In this document: one piece after another, positions 34,949-46,376 of the stretch
Layout: each line of letters starts with the position of its first letter
Numbering within the stretch: position 1 is the first letter of the stretch
Assembly: GCF_025822245.1 (NCBI RefSeq)
Contig: NZ_JACKTL010000020.1
Location: 124,001 to 188,000 of the forward strand
From: Mycolicibacterium hodleri
Lineage (GTDB): Bacteria; Actinomycetota; Actinomycetes; Mycobacteriales; Mycobacteriaceae
Length of the DNA: 64,000 bases
Direction: 5' to 3'
Notes under the pieces: generated by a model
What the model was told of the DNA's origin: nothing
The model's input: only the letters and a program-made list of their open reading frames with translations
The model's database searches: none
Translations under genes and position numbers: made by a program

Positions 34949-35788
34949 ATGCCTGTTGTAACAATGAAGCAGCTGCTGGACAGCGGCGCGCACTTCGGGC
35001 ACCAGACCCGCCGTTGGAATCCCAAGATGAAGCGATTCATCTTCACCGACCGCAACGGCATCTACATCATCGACTTGCAGCAGACGCTGACGTACATCGA
35101 CACGGCGTACGAGTTCGTCAAGGAAACCGTCGCCCACGGCGGCAGCATCATGTTCGTCGGTACCAAGAAGCAGGCGCAGGAGTCCATCGCCGACGAGGCC
35201 ACCCGAGTCGGGATGCCGTTCGTCAACCAGCGCTGGCTCGGTGGCATGCTCACCAACTTCCAGACCGTGCACAAACGCCTTCAGCGGATGAAGGAGCTCG
35301 AGGCCATGGAGCAGACCGGTGGCTTCGAGGGTCGCACCAAGAAGGAAATCTTGATGCTGACGCGCGAGAAGAACAAGCTCGAGCGCAGCCTCGGCGGTAT
35401 CCGCGACATGCAGAAGGTGCCCTCGGCGATCTGGGTCGTCGACACCAACAAGGAGCACCTCGCGGTCGCCGAAGCTCGCAAGCTGAACATCCCGATCCTG
35501 GCGATCCTTGACACCAACTGCGATCCCGACCTGGTCGACTACCCGATCCCGGGTAACGACGACGCGATCCGCTCGGCTGCGCTGCTCACCAAGGTGATCG
35601 CGTCCGCGGTCGCCGAGGGGCTCAAGGCCCGCTCGGGTGCCGGCGCCGACAAGGGTGCCGCCGAGGGTGGAGCCGAGCCGTTGGCGGAGTGGGAGCAGGA
35701 ATTGCTCGCCACCGCCACTGCACCGGCGGCTGCCGCTCCCGCTGAGGCGGGCCCGGTCGCCACCGAGACGACCACTGAATCTTCGTAG
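34949..35788 (+). CDS. rpsB: 30S ribosomal protein S2
   Basis: A 279-residue S2 protein. It opens [20 protein letters not shown] and contains [44 protein letters not shown] and the late [11 protein letters not shown] block. An Ala/Glu-rich tail (last ~45 residues) is usual for mycobacteria. It is needed for S1 binding and initiation. It leads directly into tsf, 11 nt later, in the standard rpsB-tsf operon. Confidence 0.97.
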   Translation: MPVVTMKQLLDSGAHFGHQTRRWNPKMKRFIFTDRNGIYIIDLQQTLTYIDTAYEFVKETVAHGGSIMFVGTKKQAQESIADEATRVGMPFVNQRWLGGMLTNFQTVHKRLQRMKELEAMEQTGGFEGRTKKEILMLTREKNKLERSLGGIRDMQKVPSAIWVVDTNKEHLAVAEARKLNIPILAILDTNCDPDLVDYPIPGNDDAIRSAALLTKVIASAVAEGLKARSGAGADKGAAEGGAEPLAEWEQELLATATAPAAAAPAEAGPVATETTTESS

Positions 35789-35799
35789 GAGAGAGAAAA

Positions 35800-36615
35800 T
35801 TGGCGAACTACACCGCTGCCGACGTCAAGCGACTTCGGGAGCTGACCGGCTCGGGCATGCTCGACTGCAAGAACGCCCTGGTCGAAGCCGACGGTGACTT
35901 CGAGCGGGCCGTCGAGGTCCTGCGCATCAAGGGTGCCAAGGACGTCGGCAAGCGCGCCGAGCGGGCGACGGCCGAAGGTCTGGTCGCCGCCAAGGGCGGC
36001 GCGCTGATCGAGCTGAACTCGGAAACGGACTTCGTCGCGAAGAACGAGGAGTTCCAGTCCGTCGCCGCACAGATCGTCGACGCCGCCGCCGAGTCCAAGG
36101 CCGCCGACGTCGACGCACTGAAGGCGGCGAAGATCGGCGACAAGACCGTCGAGCAGGTCATCGCCGACCTCTCGGCCAAGATCGGCGAGAAGCTCGAACT
36201 TCGTCGCGTCGCGTACTTCGACGGCACGGTCGAGGCGTACCTGCACAAGCGGTCGTCGGACCTGCCGCCCGCGGTGGGCGTGCTCGTGGAGTACACCGGC
36301 GGCAACCCCGAGGTCGCGCACGCCGTGGCCCTGCAGGTGGCGTCGATGAAGGCCAAGTACCTCACGCGTGAGGACGTGCCCGCCGAGGCCGTCGCCAACG
36401 AGCGTCGCATCGCCGAGGAGACCGCGAAGGAGGAGGGCAAGCCGGAACAGGCTCTGCCCAAGATCGTCGAAGGTCGACTCACCGGCTTCTTCAAGGACGT
36501 CGTCCTGCTCGAACAGTCGGCGATCGCCGACGACAAGAAGACCGTCAAGGCGCTGATCGAGGACGCCGGACTGACCGTCACCCGGTTCGTCCGGTTCGAG
36601 GTCGGCCGCTCGTAG
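35800..36615 (+). CDS. tsf: Elongation factor Ts
   Basis: A 271-residue nucleotide-exchange factor for EF-Tu. N-terminal UBA-like domain [26 protein letters not shown], then the core [13 protein letters not shown] and later MQVA-type helices ending FVRFEVGRS. The start is TTG 35800, following AGGAGAGA; no ATG is available at this position. It is followed by a strong terminator. Confidence 0.97.
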   Translation: MANYTAADVKRLRELTGSGMLDCKNALVEADGDFERAVEVLRIKGAKDVGKRAERATAEGLVAAKGGALIELNSETDFVAKNEEFQSVAAQIVDAAAESKAADVDALKAAKIGDKTVEQVIADLSAKIGEKLELRRVAYFDGTVEAYLHKRSSDLPPAVGVLVEYTGGNPEVAHAVALQVASMKAKYLTREDVPAEAVANERRIAEETAKEEGKPEQALPKIVEGRLTGFFKDVVLLEQSAIADDKKTVKALIEDAGLTVTRFVRFEVGRS

Positions 36616-36633
36616 GCCAAGCGCAACAGGGAG

Positions 36634-36673
36634 ACCCCGCGTCCGCCGGTGACACCGGCGGACGCGGGGTTTC
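36634..36673 (+). terminator. Rho-independent-type terminator after tsf
   Basis: A perfect 17-bp inverted repeat (36634-36650 with 36654-36670) with a 3-nt loop GAC, followed by TTTCTCCGTTT. Its placement 18 nt after the tsf stop and before amiC makes it an operon end. The T tract is short, as usual in mycobacteria. Confidence 0.85.
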
Positions 36674-36704
36674 TCCGTTTCCGGGCATTGCTAGCGTCTG
36701 GGGG

Positions 36705-38144
36705 ATGACTCTCTCGGCATTCGACGACGACGCGCTCGGACGACTCGACGCGATGGGCGTCACCGAGGCCATCGCGGCCGGGGCGGTGTCCCGGGTGGAC
36801 GTCGTCGAGGCGGCGATCGCCCGCACGGAGAAGGTCAACCCGCAGCTGAACGGCCTGGCCTTCGAGGCCTTTGACGCCGCCCGGGCCCGCGCGGCGGCGA
36901 GCACCCGCTATGGCGGCTTCTTCGACGGGGTGCCGACGTTCGTCAAGGACAACGCCGCGGTGCAAGGCATGCCGACGATGGAGGGCACCGACGCGTGGCA
37001 CCCGCGGCCCGAACGCGCGCACGGCGACTTCGCGCGTACCTACCTGTCGACGGGCCTGGTGGCGCTGGGCAAGTCCCAGCTCTCTGAGTTCGGCTTCAGC
37101 GCCGTCGCCGAACACCCCCGGCTTGGAGCGGTCCGAAACCCCTGGAACATCGACTACACCGCCGGGGCGTCGTCGTCGGGTGCCGGTGCGTTCGTCGCCG
37201 CGGGCGTGGTGCCGATCGCCCACGCCAACGACGGAGGAGGGTCGATCCGCATCCCCGCGTCGTGCAACGGTCTGGTCGGACTGAAGCCGTCGCGCGGTCG
37301 GCTCCCGCTGGATGCGAACATGCGTCAGATGCCGATCCGGATCGTCGCCAACGGAGTGGTCACCCGCTCGGTTCGGGACACCGCCGCGTTCTACCGTGAG
37401 GCCGAGAAGGTCTGGCGCAGCCCGAAGCTCGCGCCGATCGGCGACGTGACGCGGCCCGGGCGCGCGCGGCTGCGCGTCGCGGTAGTCACCAAGTCCGTCA
37501 AGCGCGAGTGCAGCCCCGAGGTGCGCGATCACACCCTCCGCACCGCCGAGCTGCTCGAGCGGATGGGGCACCACGTCGAGTATCTCGACGCTCCGCCGGT
37601 GCCGGCGTCGTTCATCGACGACTTCCTTCTGTACTGGGCGATGCTGTCCTTCGCCCTGGTCCGCGGTGGCACGAAGCGGTTCGGTGCGACGTTCGACCGC
37701 GACAAGCTGGACAACCTCACCCTGGGGCTCGAGGCATTCGCGGCGGCCAACCTGCGGCGGCTCCCGGTGGCGATCGCCCGACTGGCGACGCTACGCCGCC
37801 GGATGCTGCCGCGGGTGCGGGACTACGACGTGCTGTTGACGCCCACCTTGGCCGACGTGCCGCCCCTCGTCGGGCACCTGAACCCGACCGCCGACTACGA
37901 CCAGATCATCGAGCGGTTGGTCGACTGGGTGGCGTTCACCCCGTTGCAGAACGTCACGGGCGACCCGGCGATCTCGTTGCCGCTTGGCCATTCCGCCGGC
38001 GGCCTGCCCGTCGGCATGATGTTCAGCGCTCAAATGGGCCGCGAGGCGACGCTGCTGGAGCTGGCATACGAGGTGGAGGAGGCCGTGCCCTTCCGTCTGA
38101 TCACGGATGCCGCCGATGCGGAATCCGGCGTCCAATCACGTTGA
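36705..38144 (+). CDS. amiC: Amidase, amidase-signature family (AmiC-like)
   Basis: A 479-residue amidase-signature enzyme. The Lys of the Ser-cisSer-Lys triad is in [14 protein letters not shown], and the signature region is [36 protein letters not shown], where the nucleophile Ser is in the GGGSIR part. These enzymes hydrolyse a broad range of amides; the substrate is unknown. TAGCGT at about -13 to -8 of the ATG suggests a leaderless promoter. Its location after tsf corresponds to Rv2888c (amiC). Confidence 0.87.
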   Translation: MTLSAFDDDALGRLDAMGVTEAIAAGAVSRVDVVEAAIARTEKVNPQLNGLAFEAFDAARARAAASTRYGGFFDGVPTFVKDNAAVQGMPTMEGTDAWHPRPERAHGDFARTYLSTGLVALGKSQLSEFGFSAVAEHPRLGAVRNPWNIDYTAGASSSGAGAFVAAGVVPIAHANDGGGSIRIPASCNGLVGLKPSRGRLPLDANMRQMPIRIVANGVVTRSVRDTAAFYREAEKVWRSPKLAPIGDVTRPGRARLRVAVVTKSVKRECSPEVRDHTLRTAELLERMGHHVEYLDAPPVPASFIDDFLLYWAMLSFALVRGGTKRFGATFDRDKLDNLTLGLEAFAAANLRRLPVAIARLATLRRRMLPRVRDYDVLLTPTLADVPPLVGHLNPTADYDQIIERLVDWVAFTPLQNVTGDPAISLPLGHSAGGLPVGMMFSAQMGREATLLELAYEVEEAVPFRLITDAADAESGVQSR

Positions 38145-38222
38145 CAGTAGCCAGTTCTCAATTCGACCCATCGTCGGGACGACGAAATCCGTTGCGGGCG
38201 CGACACAGCACCGTAATCCGAC

Positions 38223-38241
38223 TTAGGTCGAGTTAACCTTC
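38223..38241 (+). promoter_or_regulatory. Possible IdeR-like box before the ABC/amine-oxidase operon
   Basis: TTAGGTCGAGTTAACCTTC matches the IdeR consensus at 13 of 19 positions with both GGT and ACC cores in register. It is 53 bp before GTG 38294. The middle of the site is poorly matched, so it may be chance. Confidence 0.35.
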
Positions 38242-38293
38242 CGGACATCACGCGTGGCAACCGAAGAAACACGGCGCGCTGAACATCGCCTGT

Positions 38294-39457
38294 GTGGACC
38301 CCACTGCGCCGACGACCGTTCGATCACCGGCGATCGCCACTGCGTCCGGGAACACCTTCGGGTACCTGGTCCGATTCGCGCTGGCGAACATTCGTCGACG
38401 CCCCGAGCGGTTCGTGCTCTCCGTCCTCGGCATCGCGCTGGCGATCGCGTGCGTCACCATCGTCCGCACCATCTCGTCGAGTTTCGCCATCACCGGTGCC
38501 GACTCGGTGACCGACGTGCTGGGCGGTGCCCAACTGTGGGCGGTGCCGGCCGCCGGCGTGCACTTCGACCCGGACGCGCAGGCGCTGGTCGCCGACGGGG
38601 CGTCGCCCGAGCTGACGCTGCCGGCGGGGTGGCGCGGCGTCCAGACGCTGTCCGGCGTGACGACCGTGGGCGGCAACGCGGTGTCGCTGCGCAGTGGCGA
38701 CGACGTGCCTTCTGGTGAAACCACTCTGGGGTCGGCGCTGGCCGACCGCCTCGGTGTGGGCCCCGGTGACCGGGTGGACATCGGCGGCCAGAGTCTGGTC
38801 GTCGCGGTCGCGGGGGACGGCCAGTCCGCCGTCGTCTCGACCGACCTCGCGCGGTCGGTCGTCGGCGAGAAGGGGTGGTGGACGTTATTCGCCCCCGACG
38901 GCCGGGAGAAGGACCGCAACCTCGCGCAGACATTCGGTGCGGCGACGGGACTGCCGTTCACCGCCGACCCCTCGGTCATGCCGGACGCCGGCGGCGGGGG
39001 CCTGATCTACGACACCGTCGGCGGCAGCGGGCCGCTGACCTTCGAGCAGAAGTTCTCGGCGTTGTTCTCCGGCAAGGTGACCAGTTCCACGCTCGGATTG
39101 ATCTCGACCATCGGCCTCGGGCTCGGCTTCGTCATCGCAGTATCGTCGTTCCTGGCCGCCGTGCAGGAGCGCAAGCGCGAGTTCGGCATCATGTCCAGCA
39201 TCGGGCTCGCCGACGAGGTGCTCTACTTCTTCCTCGTCGAGTCGGCCGTCGTCTTCGTGGTCGCCTACCTCGTTGGCATCGCCGGAGCGGGAGTCGCAGT
39301 GGCACTGGTGATTCCGGGCATTGCGACGCCGACCGCGTGGCTCCAGGCCTCGGCCATGGTCGCGGCGTTCCTGCCGGCGATGGCGATCGTCGGGGCTCTG
39401 GTGCCGGTGCACAGGCTGCTTCAGCAGCGACCCGTCGACCTCTTGGGGGACCGATGA
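38294..39457 (+). CDS. ABC transporter permease, MacB/FtsX type
   Basis: A 387-residue FtsX-family permease with an N-terminal membrane segment (FVLSVLGIALAIACVTIV) and a large extracytoplasmic domain (residues ~65-260). Three further segments near the C-terminus follow (LISTIGLGLGFVIAVSSFL, ESAVVFVVAYLVGIAG, VAAFLPAMAIVGALV). The ERKREFGIMSSIGL cytoplasmic loop is typical of this mechanotransmission class. It works with the next two genes as one ABC unit. Start GTG 38294; GTG 38292 is out of frame. Confidence 0.83.
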   Translation: MDPTAPTTVRSPAIATASGNTFGYLVRFALANIRRRPERFVLSVLGIALAIACVTIVRTISSSFAITGADSVTDVLGGAQLWAVPAAGVHFDPDAQALVADGASPELTLPAGWRGVQTLSGVTTVGGNAVSLRSGDDVPSGETTLGSALADRLGVGPGDRVDIGGQSLVVAVAGDGQSAVVSTDLARSVVGEKGWWTLFAPDGREKDRNLAQTFGAATGLPFTADPSVMPDAGGGGLIYDTVGGSGPLTFEQKFSALFSGKVTSSTLGLISTIGLGLGFVIAVSSFLAAVQERKREFGIMSSIGLADEVLYFFLVESAVVFVVAYLVGIAGAGVAVALVIPGIATPTAWLQASAMVAAFLPAMAIVGALVPVHRLLQQRPVDLLGDR

Positions 39458-39491
39458 GCGCTCGCGCGAAGAGAATGGGGTTGAGCTAGAC

Positions 39492-40058
39492 ATGTTGACC
39501 AAGGGTCTCGCCTATGGCTGGCTGGCCGCGCGCCGACGGATCGGCGAAATGATCTTGCCGGTCGTCACCACGGCCACGGGCGCCTTTCTGGTGGTCCTGG
39601 TGTTCGGCATGCAGGACGGTATACGTGCGCAATCCGCGTCGCTCGGACACGCCGACGAGATCGGCCGAGCCGTCATCCTCATCTCGGTGACCGTCCTGCT
39701 GGTCGGCGTCGTCGAGGTCGCCGTCGCCACCACCAGAACCGTCGCCCACCGCACCAGGGAACTCGGCGTGCTCGGCGCGAACGGCGTGCCGCGCGCCCCC
39801 GTGGTCGCGGCCCTGCTCGTCGAACCGCTGGTGGCAGCCGTGCTCGGCGCCGTGGTCGGGGCGGCATTGGCCGGCGTCGTCGCAATGGCGCTCGGGGCAA
39901 CGGGTTTCGTGCCCACCGGGGTCGCGGTCGGCGGACTGATTCTCGGTGCGGGCATCGCCGTGGTCGTCAGCATCGTCGCCGCGTTGGTCACCAGCGTCCT
40001 GCCCACCTGGACCGCAGCGTCGCGGCCACCCATTCACTCGCTCTCCGGTGGAGGTTGA
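39492..40058 (+). CDS. Short ABC permease, FtsX-like (second subunit)
   Basis: A 188-residue permease, about half the length of the preceding one. One N-terminal membrane segment (VTTATGAFLVVLVFGM) is followed almost at once by the three-segment FtsX domain (RTRELGVLGANGVPRAPVV loop, then two segments), so the usual large periplasmic domain is missing. It could pair with the 387-residue permease as an asymmetric heterodimer. Starting at ATG 39492, 34 nt after the first permease and 3 nt before the ATPase gene. Confidence 0.78.
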   Translation: MLTKGLAYGWLAARRRIGEMILPVVTTATGAFLVVLVFGMQDGIRAQSASLGHADEIGRAVILISVTVLLVGVVEVAVATTRTVAHRTRELGVLGANGVPRAPVVAALLVEPLVAAVLGAVVGAALAGVVAMALGATGFVPTGVAVGGLILGAGIAVVVSIVAALVTSVLPTWTAASRPPIHSLSGGG

Positions 40059-40061
40059 TTC

Positions 40062-40802
40062 ATGACGGTCGTCAATCACGAGAACACGGCGGTCGACGCC
40101 GCGGCGTCGACCGCACCCAACGAGGCTGCGGCACCGGTCATCGAGGTGTCGGACGTGTGGAAACTGCACAAGCTGGGGGACGAGGTGGTCAAAGCCCTCG
40201 TCGCCGCCGATCTGCGGGTCATGCCCGGTGAGTTCGTCTGCCTGATGGGACCCAGCGGCAGCGGAAAGTCCACGCTGCTCAACATCATCGGCGGACTGGA
40301 CCGGCCCACCAAGGGATCGGTCGCCGTCGCGGGCAAGGACACCGGAGCGCTCACCGAGAGCCAGTTCGCCGCGCTGCGACACGACACCATCGGCTTCATC
40401 TTCCAGAGCTACAACCTCATTCCCTTCCTGTCGGCCGTCGAGAACGTCGAGCTACCCCTGATGTTCGAGCCGTACGACCGGAAGGCGTTGCGCACGAGGG
40501 CCATGGAACTTCTCGAGCTGGTCGGTTTGAGCCATCGGGTTCACCATCAGCCGACCAAGATGTCCGGTGGTGAACAGCAGCGCACGGCCATCGCGCGCTC
40601 GCTGATCAGCAATCCGACGTTGGTCCTCGCCGACGAGCCGACGGCGAACCTGGACCACAAGACGGGCGAGACGGTCGTGCGCATGCTGCGCGACCTGTGC
40701 TCGACCATGGGCGTCACCGTCGTCGCCAGCACCCATGACCCGATCGTCGCCGAGGAGGCCAGTCGGGTCGTCCGGATGCGAGACGGCCAGATCGTCAGCT
40801 GA
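40062..40802 (+). CDS. ABC transporter ATP-binding protein, MacB/LolD type
   Basis: A 246-residue ATPase. Walker A GPSGSGKST, then the FIFQSYNLIPFLSAVENVELPL block characteristic of MacB/LolD ATPases. Signature is KMSGGEQQRTAIARSL, and Walker B is LVLADEPTANLD. A 25-residue Ala-rich N-terminal extension precedes the domain. It energises the FtsX-like permeases. A substrate such as a lipid, peptide or metallophore is possible but not visible. Confidence 0.9.
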   Translation: MTVVNHENTAVDAAASTAPNEAAAPVIEVSDVWKLHKLGDEVVKALVAADLRVMPGEFVCLMGPSGSGKSTLLNIIGGLDRPTKGSVAVAGKDTGALTESQFAALRHDTIGFIFQSYNLIPFLSAVENVELPLMFEPYDRKALRTRAMELLELVGLSHRVHHQPTKMSGGEQQRTAIARSLISNPTLVLADEPTANLDHKTGETVVRMLRDLCSTMGVTVVASTHDPIVAEEASRVVRMRDGQIVS

Positions 40803-40834
40803 TCCGGTAACCCGACGAACTCGAAGGAACCACA

Positions 40835-42355
40835 GTGACCCAAGAAATGGAAGCACGGCCGTCGAGCGTCGCCGACCGCGACGCGTTGATGACGACGGAG
40901 CTCGTCCCCGAACAGATCCTGCCCAAGGTGATGAGCACCTTCGGCCTCACCGCGGCCTACGTGTTCATCATCTGCTGGGTCACGGGATCCTCGGTGATGG
41001 CCGCGGGCGGCTGGACCGCGATCCCGATGTGGGTGCTCGGCATCATCAGCTTCCTGGTGCCCGCCGGCATGGCCGTCGTCGAACTCGGCAATCTCTGGCC
41101 CGGCCAAGGCGGGGTGTACATCTGGGCGCACCGCACCATGGGTGAAACCTGGGGATTCATCGGCGGATACCTGTCCTGGGTGCCGGTGATCCTGAACGCC
41201 GCGTCGTCTCCCGCGGTGGTGCTGCAGTTCCTGCTGCTGGCCTTCCACACCGAGCTCGGACTGACGACGAGCATCATCCTGCAGCTCGTCATCCTGTGGA
41301 CCGTGGTGGGTCTTGCGCTGGCCAAGCTCGCCGCCAACCAGAAGATCATGAACGTGGTGTTCGTGGTGTACGGCGTACTGACGCTGACGATCTTCGTCTG
41401 CGGGTTGCTGTTCGCCGTGAAGCACGGTTCGGCCACGCCGTTCGACTGGCACGAGGCCACGGTGCCTAACTTCGCCGTCGCCGGCTTCCTCTACGGCACG
41501 GTGCTGCTGTACCTGCTCGGCGTCGAAACGCCGTACAACATGGGCGCGGAGTTCCTTTCGGTGCGCAAGAGCGGACCGAAGATGATCCTGTGGGGTTCGA
41601 CCGCACTGGTCGCCATCTACCTGCTGACGACGCTCGGCACGATGATGGCGCTGCCCGGCGACAAGATCGACCCCGTCACCGGAGTCATCGGTGCGCTCGG
41701 CGTGTCGGGTTTCCCCGGGCTGATGGAGATCTGTGCGGTGGTGCTCGCCGGCATCATCATCGTGGCGCTCATGACCTACCAGGTGGCCTACTCGCGGCTG
41801 ATCTTCGTCTCCGGCCTCGAGCGGCACCTGCCGCGCATCTTCACCCATCTCAACCCGCGCACCCGGAACCCGGTGACCGCCATCCTGATTCAGGGCGTGC
41901 TGTCGTCGCTGATCCTGGTTGGGCTGTACTCGCAGAGCAGCATGGCGAACGTCACCATCTACCTGCAGGGCGGTCTGAGCACGGTGTGGCTGCTGTCCGG
42001 GTTCTTCTTCCTGATCCCGGTGGTCGTGGCCCGCAAGAAGTACGCCGATCGTTACGTCAACGAGAAGTTCTGGCGCATTCCGGGCGGCATGGTCGGCGTG
42101 TGGATCGTCGTCGTCGTCGGCTCGATCGGCACCATCGCGGGCGTCTACTACTCGTTCGTGACGCCGTGGATCGACGTGCCGCAGTCCACCTGGATGACGT
42201 GGGTCGGCGGAATCAGCCTGGGCATGTTCGCCCTCGGCCTGATCGTGTTCGTGTTCGGCAAGCGTTCGGCCCACAAGATGACCAAGGAGGATTCGTTGGC
42301 CCATCTGGCGGTCTTCGACCTCAAGAAGTCCGACACAACCACCGAGGGAGTTTGA
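40835..42355 (+). CDS. APC-superfamily amino acid/amine permease
   Basis: A 506-residue permease with about 12 membrane segments. The opening includes PKVMSTFGLTAAYVFIICWVTG (TM1). The VPAGMAVVELGNLWPGQGGVYIWAHRTMG part matches the amino acid-polyamine-organocation family, and a late segment is IPGGMVGVWIVVVVGSIGTI. It probably imports an amine or amino acid, which the following amine oxidase gene could use. Start GTG 40835, 32 nt after the ABC ATPase; 4 nt from the amine oxidase start. Confidence 0.88.
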   Translation: MTQEMEARPSSVADRDALMTTELVPEQILPKVMSTFGLTAAYVFIICWVTGSSVMAAGGWTAIPMWVLGIISFLVPAGMAVVELGNLWPGQGGVYIWAHRTMGETWGFIGGYLSWVPVILNAASSPAVVLQFLLLAFHTELGLTTSIILQLVILWTVVGLALAKLAANQKIMNVVFVVYGVLTLTIFVCGLLFAVKHGSATPFDWHEATVPNFAVAGFLYGTVLLYLLGVETPYNMGAEFLSVRKSGPKMILWGSTALVAIYLLTTLGTMMALPGDKIDPVTGVIGALGVSGFPGLMEICAVVLAGIIIVALMTYQVAYSRLIFVSGLERHLPRIFTHLNPRTRNPVTAILIQGVLSSLILVGLYSQSSMANVTIYLQGGLSTVWLLSGFFFLIPVVVARKKYADRYVNEKFWRIPGGMVGVWIVVVVGSIGTIAGVYYSFVTPWIDVPQSTWMTWVGGISLGMFALGLIVFVFGKRSAHKMTKEDSLAHLAVFDLKKSDTTTEGV

Positions 42356-42359
42356 GTAC

Positions 42360-44375
42360 ATGACCCTGGACAGCACCACGCGTCGCGCGGAAGCTACCGA
42401 GGACACGACCAGCTATCCGTTGGACCCGTTGTCGGGGGAGGAGGTCCAGGCCGCGGCCGCCATCGTCATGGCGTCCGAATATGCCTCGCCCACACTGAAG
42501 TTCGTGATGATCCAGCTGGCGGAACCGGCGAAGACCGCCGAGTTGACGTTCTCCGGGCTGGACGTCCCCCGGTGCGCGTTCGCCACGATGTACGACGCCG
42601 CGGCGAAGCTGATCTACGAGGCGGTCGTCGACCTCGACGCCAGCATGATCGACTCGTGGAAAGCCATTCCCGGTCGCTTCCCGTCCTACCTGGTCGAGCA
42701 CATGACGGGGGTTGAGGAGAAGGTCCGCGAGGACCCGCGGTGGCAGGAGGCGATGCGCAAGCGCGGCATCACCGACTTCGACCTCGCGATGATCGATCCG
42801 TGGCCGGCCGGCTACTACGGTGCCGCCGACCACTACGACAACTCGCCGCTGATCTGCCGGCCGTTGACGTTCATGCGCGCGGCGCCGTCGGAGCACGGCT
42901 ACGCACGGCCCGTCGAGGGTCTGATCGTCACCTTCGACCTCGACCACATGGAGATCGTGGACATCGAGGACCACGGTGTGGTGCCGATGCCGCCGACGGC
43001 GGGAAACTACGACGAGCGGTTCATGTTCGATCCGAACAACCGGCCGGCGTTCACCGAATTCCGTTCCGACGTCAAGCCGATCGAGATCACCCAGCCCGAA
43101 GGCCCCGGCTTCACCGTCGACGGGTGGCAGGTCACGTGGCAGAAGTGGTCGATGCGCATCGGCTTCAACCCGCGCGAGGGCATCACGCTGCACGAGGTGA
43201 CCTACACCGACCGCGGCGAGACCCGGCCGATCATGTACCGCGGTTCGCTGTCGGAGATGGTGGTGCCCTACGGCGACACCTCACCGACCCACTGGAACAA
43301 GAACGTCTTCGACATGGGCGAAGTCGGAATGGGCTTCTCGGCCAACCCGTTGACGCTGGGCTGTGACTGCCTGGGCGAGATCCACTACTTCGACGGCATG
43401 GTCAACGACTCCGACGGCAACGCCGTCACCATTCCGAACGCGATCTGCATGCACGAGGAGGACTACGGTATCTCCTGGAAGCACACCGACTTTCGGACCG
43501 GCGAGGTGGAGGTACGTCGCTCGCGCCGGTTGGTGATATCGATGATCTGTACGGTCGGCAACTACGAGTACGGGTTCTTCTGGTACTTCTACAACGACGC
43601 GTCGATCGAGGTCGAGGTCAAGCTGTCGGGGGTGCTCACCACCGGGTCGATCGCCGAGGGGGAGGTGCCGCGCTGGGGCAAGCTCGTCGCCCCGGGCGTC
43701 TACGGGCCGAACCATCAGCACTTCTTCAACTTCCGGCTCGACATGAGCGTCGACGGGCCGGGAAACAGTGTCTACGAGGTGGATTCGATCCCCGAGCCCG
43801 ATCCGGCCCTCAACCCGCACCACAACGCGTGGATCACCCAGGACACGCTGGTGGCGTCGGAGGCCGAGGGTGCCCGGGACTGGGACTGGAAGACCGGTCG
43901 ATACTGGAAGATCGCCAACCCGTCGAAGACGAACGAACTCGGCAGTCCGACGGCCTACAAGCTGGTGCCCAAGGACATCGTGCCCGTCATGGTGCAGGAG
44001 GGTTCCTACATCTACGACCGGGCGCGGTTCATCCAGCACAACCTGTGGGTGACCAAGTACGACGAGGCGGAGAAGTTCGCCGCGGGGGACTACATGTACC
44101 AGTCCGCGGACGCGCAGGGACTGCCGGACTTCGTCGCCGACGACGCGCCGCTGGAGGACACCGACGTGGTGCTCTGGTACACCCTGGGCGCACACCACGT
44201 GGTGCGGCCCGAGGACTGGCCGGTGATGCCGTGTGCCTACACCGGCTTCCACCTCAAGCCCATCGGCTTCTTCGACGGCAACCCGGCACTGGACATTCCG
44301 CCGACGCCGCCGAAGGCGTGCCACGGTGCCCACCACGCGGGTCTGCCGGTCGCGGAGCGGGCGCTGGAGTCCTAG
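42360..44375 (+). CDS. Copper-containing primary amine oxidase
   Basis: A 671-residue copper amine oxidase. The topaquinone precursor Tyr402 lies in TVGNYEYGFFWY; the catalytic Asp is probably D318 (KNVFDMGEVG); copper ligands are H452 and H454 (NHQHFFNF) and H613 (GAHHVVRPEDWPVMP). It deaminates primary amines to aldehydes with ammonia and hydrogen peroxide. No signal peptide is evident, so it is cytoplasmic, as other actinobacterial members are. It is the last gene of a block with an APC permease, consistent with amine uptake and oxidation. The stop is directly followed by the convergent MarR gene. Confidence 0.92.
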   Translation: MTLDSTTRRAEATEDTTSYPLDPLSGEEVQAAAAIVMASEYASPTLKFVMIQLAEPAKTAELTFSGLDVPRCAFATMYDAAAKLIYEAVVDLDASMIDSWKAIPGRFPSYLVEHMTGVEEKVREDPRWQEAMRKRGITDFDLAMIDPWPAGYYGAADHYDNSPLICRPLTFMRAAPSEHGYARPVEGLIVTFDLDHMEIVDIEDHGVVPMPPTAGNYDERFMFDPNNRPAFTEFRSDVKPIEITQPEGPGFTVDGWQVTWQKWSMRIGFNPREGITLHEVTYTDRGETRPIMYRGSLSEMVVPYGDTSPTHWNKNVFDMGEVGMGFSANPLTLGCDCLGEIHYFDGMVNDSDGNAVTIPNAICMHEEDYGISWKHTDFRTGEVEVRRSRRLVISMICTVGNYEYGFFWYFYNDASIEVEVKLSGVLTTGSIAEGEVPRWGKLVAPGVYGPNHQHFFNFRLDMSVDGPGNSVYEVDSIPEPDPALNPHHNAWITQDTLVASEAEGARDWDWKTGRYWKIANPSKTNELGSPTAYKLVPKDIVPVMVQEGSYIYDRARFIQHNLWVTKYDEAEKFAAGDYMYQSADAQGLPDFVADDAPLEDTDVVLWYTLGAHHVVRPEDWPVMPCAYTGFHLKPIGFFDGNPALDIPPTPPKACHGAHHAGLPVAERALES

Positions 44376-45525
<1,150 letters not shown>

Positions 45526-45600
45526 CGCTCACCCCTTCGCTCTTCCCGCCCAGCCGTTTGGCAGGATTGGGGGCACTCACGTGCGGACCGAAGGAGTGTC

Positions 45601-46341
45601 ATGGCGGAAACGGTCCTGGCGGACCCCACTGAGCGGCCGGGGTATTCGCGTGTCCTGCTCAAACTGGGCGGGGAGATGTTCGGTGGCGGGCAGGTCGGTC
45701 TCGATCCCGACGTCGTGGCGTTGGTTGCCCGGCAGATCGCCGAAGTGGTGCGCGGCGGCGTGCACGTCGCGGTGGTCATCGGCGGCGGCAACTTCTTCCG
45801 CGGCGCGCAGCTCCAGCAGCGCGGCATGGAGCGCAGCCGCTCCGACTACATGGGCATGCTCGGCACGGTGATGAACAGCCTTGCGCTGCAAGACTTCCTG
45901 GAGAAGGAAGGCATCGACACCCGGGTGCAGACCGCCATCACGATGGGCCAGGTCGCCGAGCCCTACATCCCGGGTCGCGCCCGTCGGCATCTGGAGAAGG
46001 GCCGCGTCGTCATCTTCGGTGCCGGCATGGGCCTGCCCTACTTCTCGACCGACACCACCGCCGCGCAGCGCGCGCTCGAGATCGGCGCCGAAGTGGTCTT
46101 GATGGCCAAGGCGGTCGACGGCGTCTACACCGACGACCCGCGGAAGAACCCCGACGCCGAGCTGCTCAAGACCATCACCCATCGCGAAGTCATCGACCGT
46201 GGCCTCCAGGTCGCCGACGCGACGGCGTTCAGCCTCTGCATGGACAACCGCATGCCGATCCTGGTGTTCAACCTGCTCGTCGACGGCAATATCGCGCGCG
46301 CGGTGGCGGGTGAGAGGATTGGGACGCTGGTCACCACCTAA
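45601..46341 (+). CDS. pyrH: Uridylate kinase
   Basis: A 246-residue UMP kinase of the amino-acid-kinase fold, phosphorylating UMP to UDP. Landmarks: [59 protein letters not shown] and [12 protein letters not shown]. Starts a pyrH-frr-cdsA run as in other mycobacteria; 35 nt separate it from frr. GGAGTG precedes the ATG. Confidence 0.96.
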   Translation: MAETVLADPTERPGYSRVLLKLGGEMFGGGQVGLDPDVVALVARQIAEVVRGGVHVAVVIGGGNFFRGAQLQQRGMERSRSDYMGMLGTVMNSLALQDFLEKEGIDTRVQTAITMGQVAEPYIPGRARRHLEKGRVVIFGAGMGLPYFSTDTTAAQRALEIGAEVVLMAKAVDGVYTDDPRKNPDAELLKTITHREVIDRGLQVADATAFSLCMDNRMPILVFNLLVDGNIARAVAGERIGTLVTT

Positions 46342-46376
46342 CGGGTGGACGAGCGACACCGACGGGAGAAGATGAA

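Noticed and set aside
38141..38146. TTGACA as a -35 before the ABC operon
   Set aside because: Sequence 17 nt downstream (CGACCC) is not a -10, and the motif overlaps the amidase stop.
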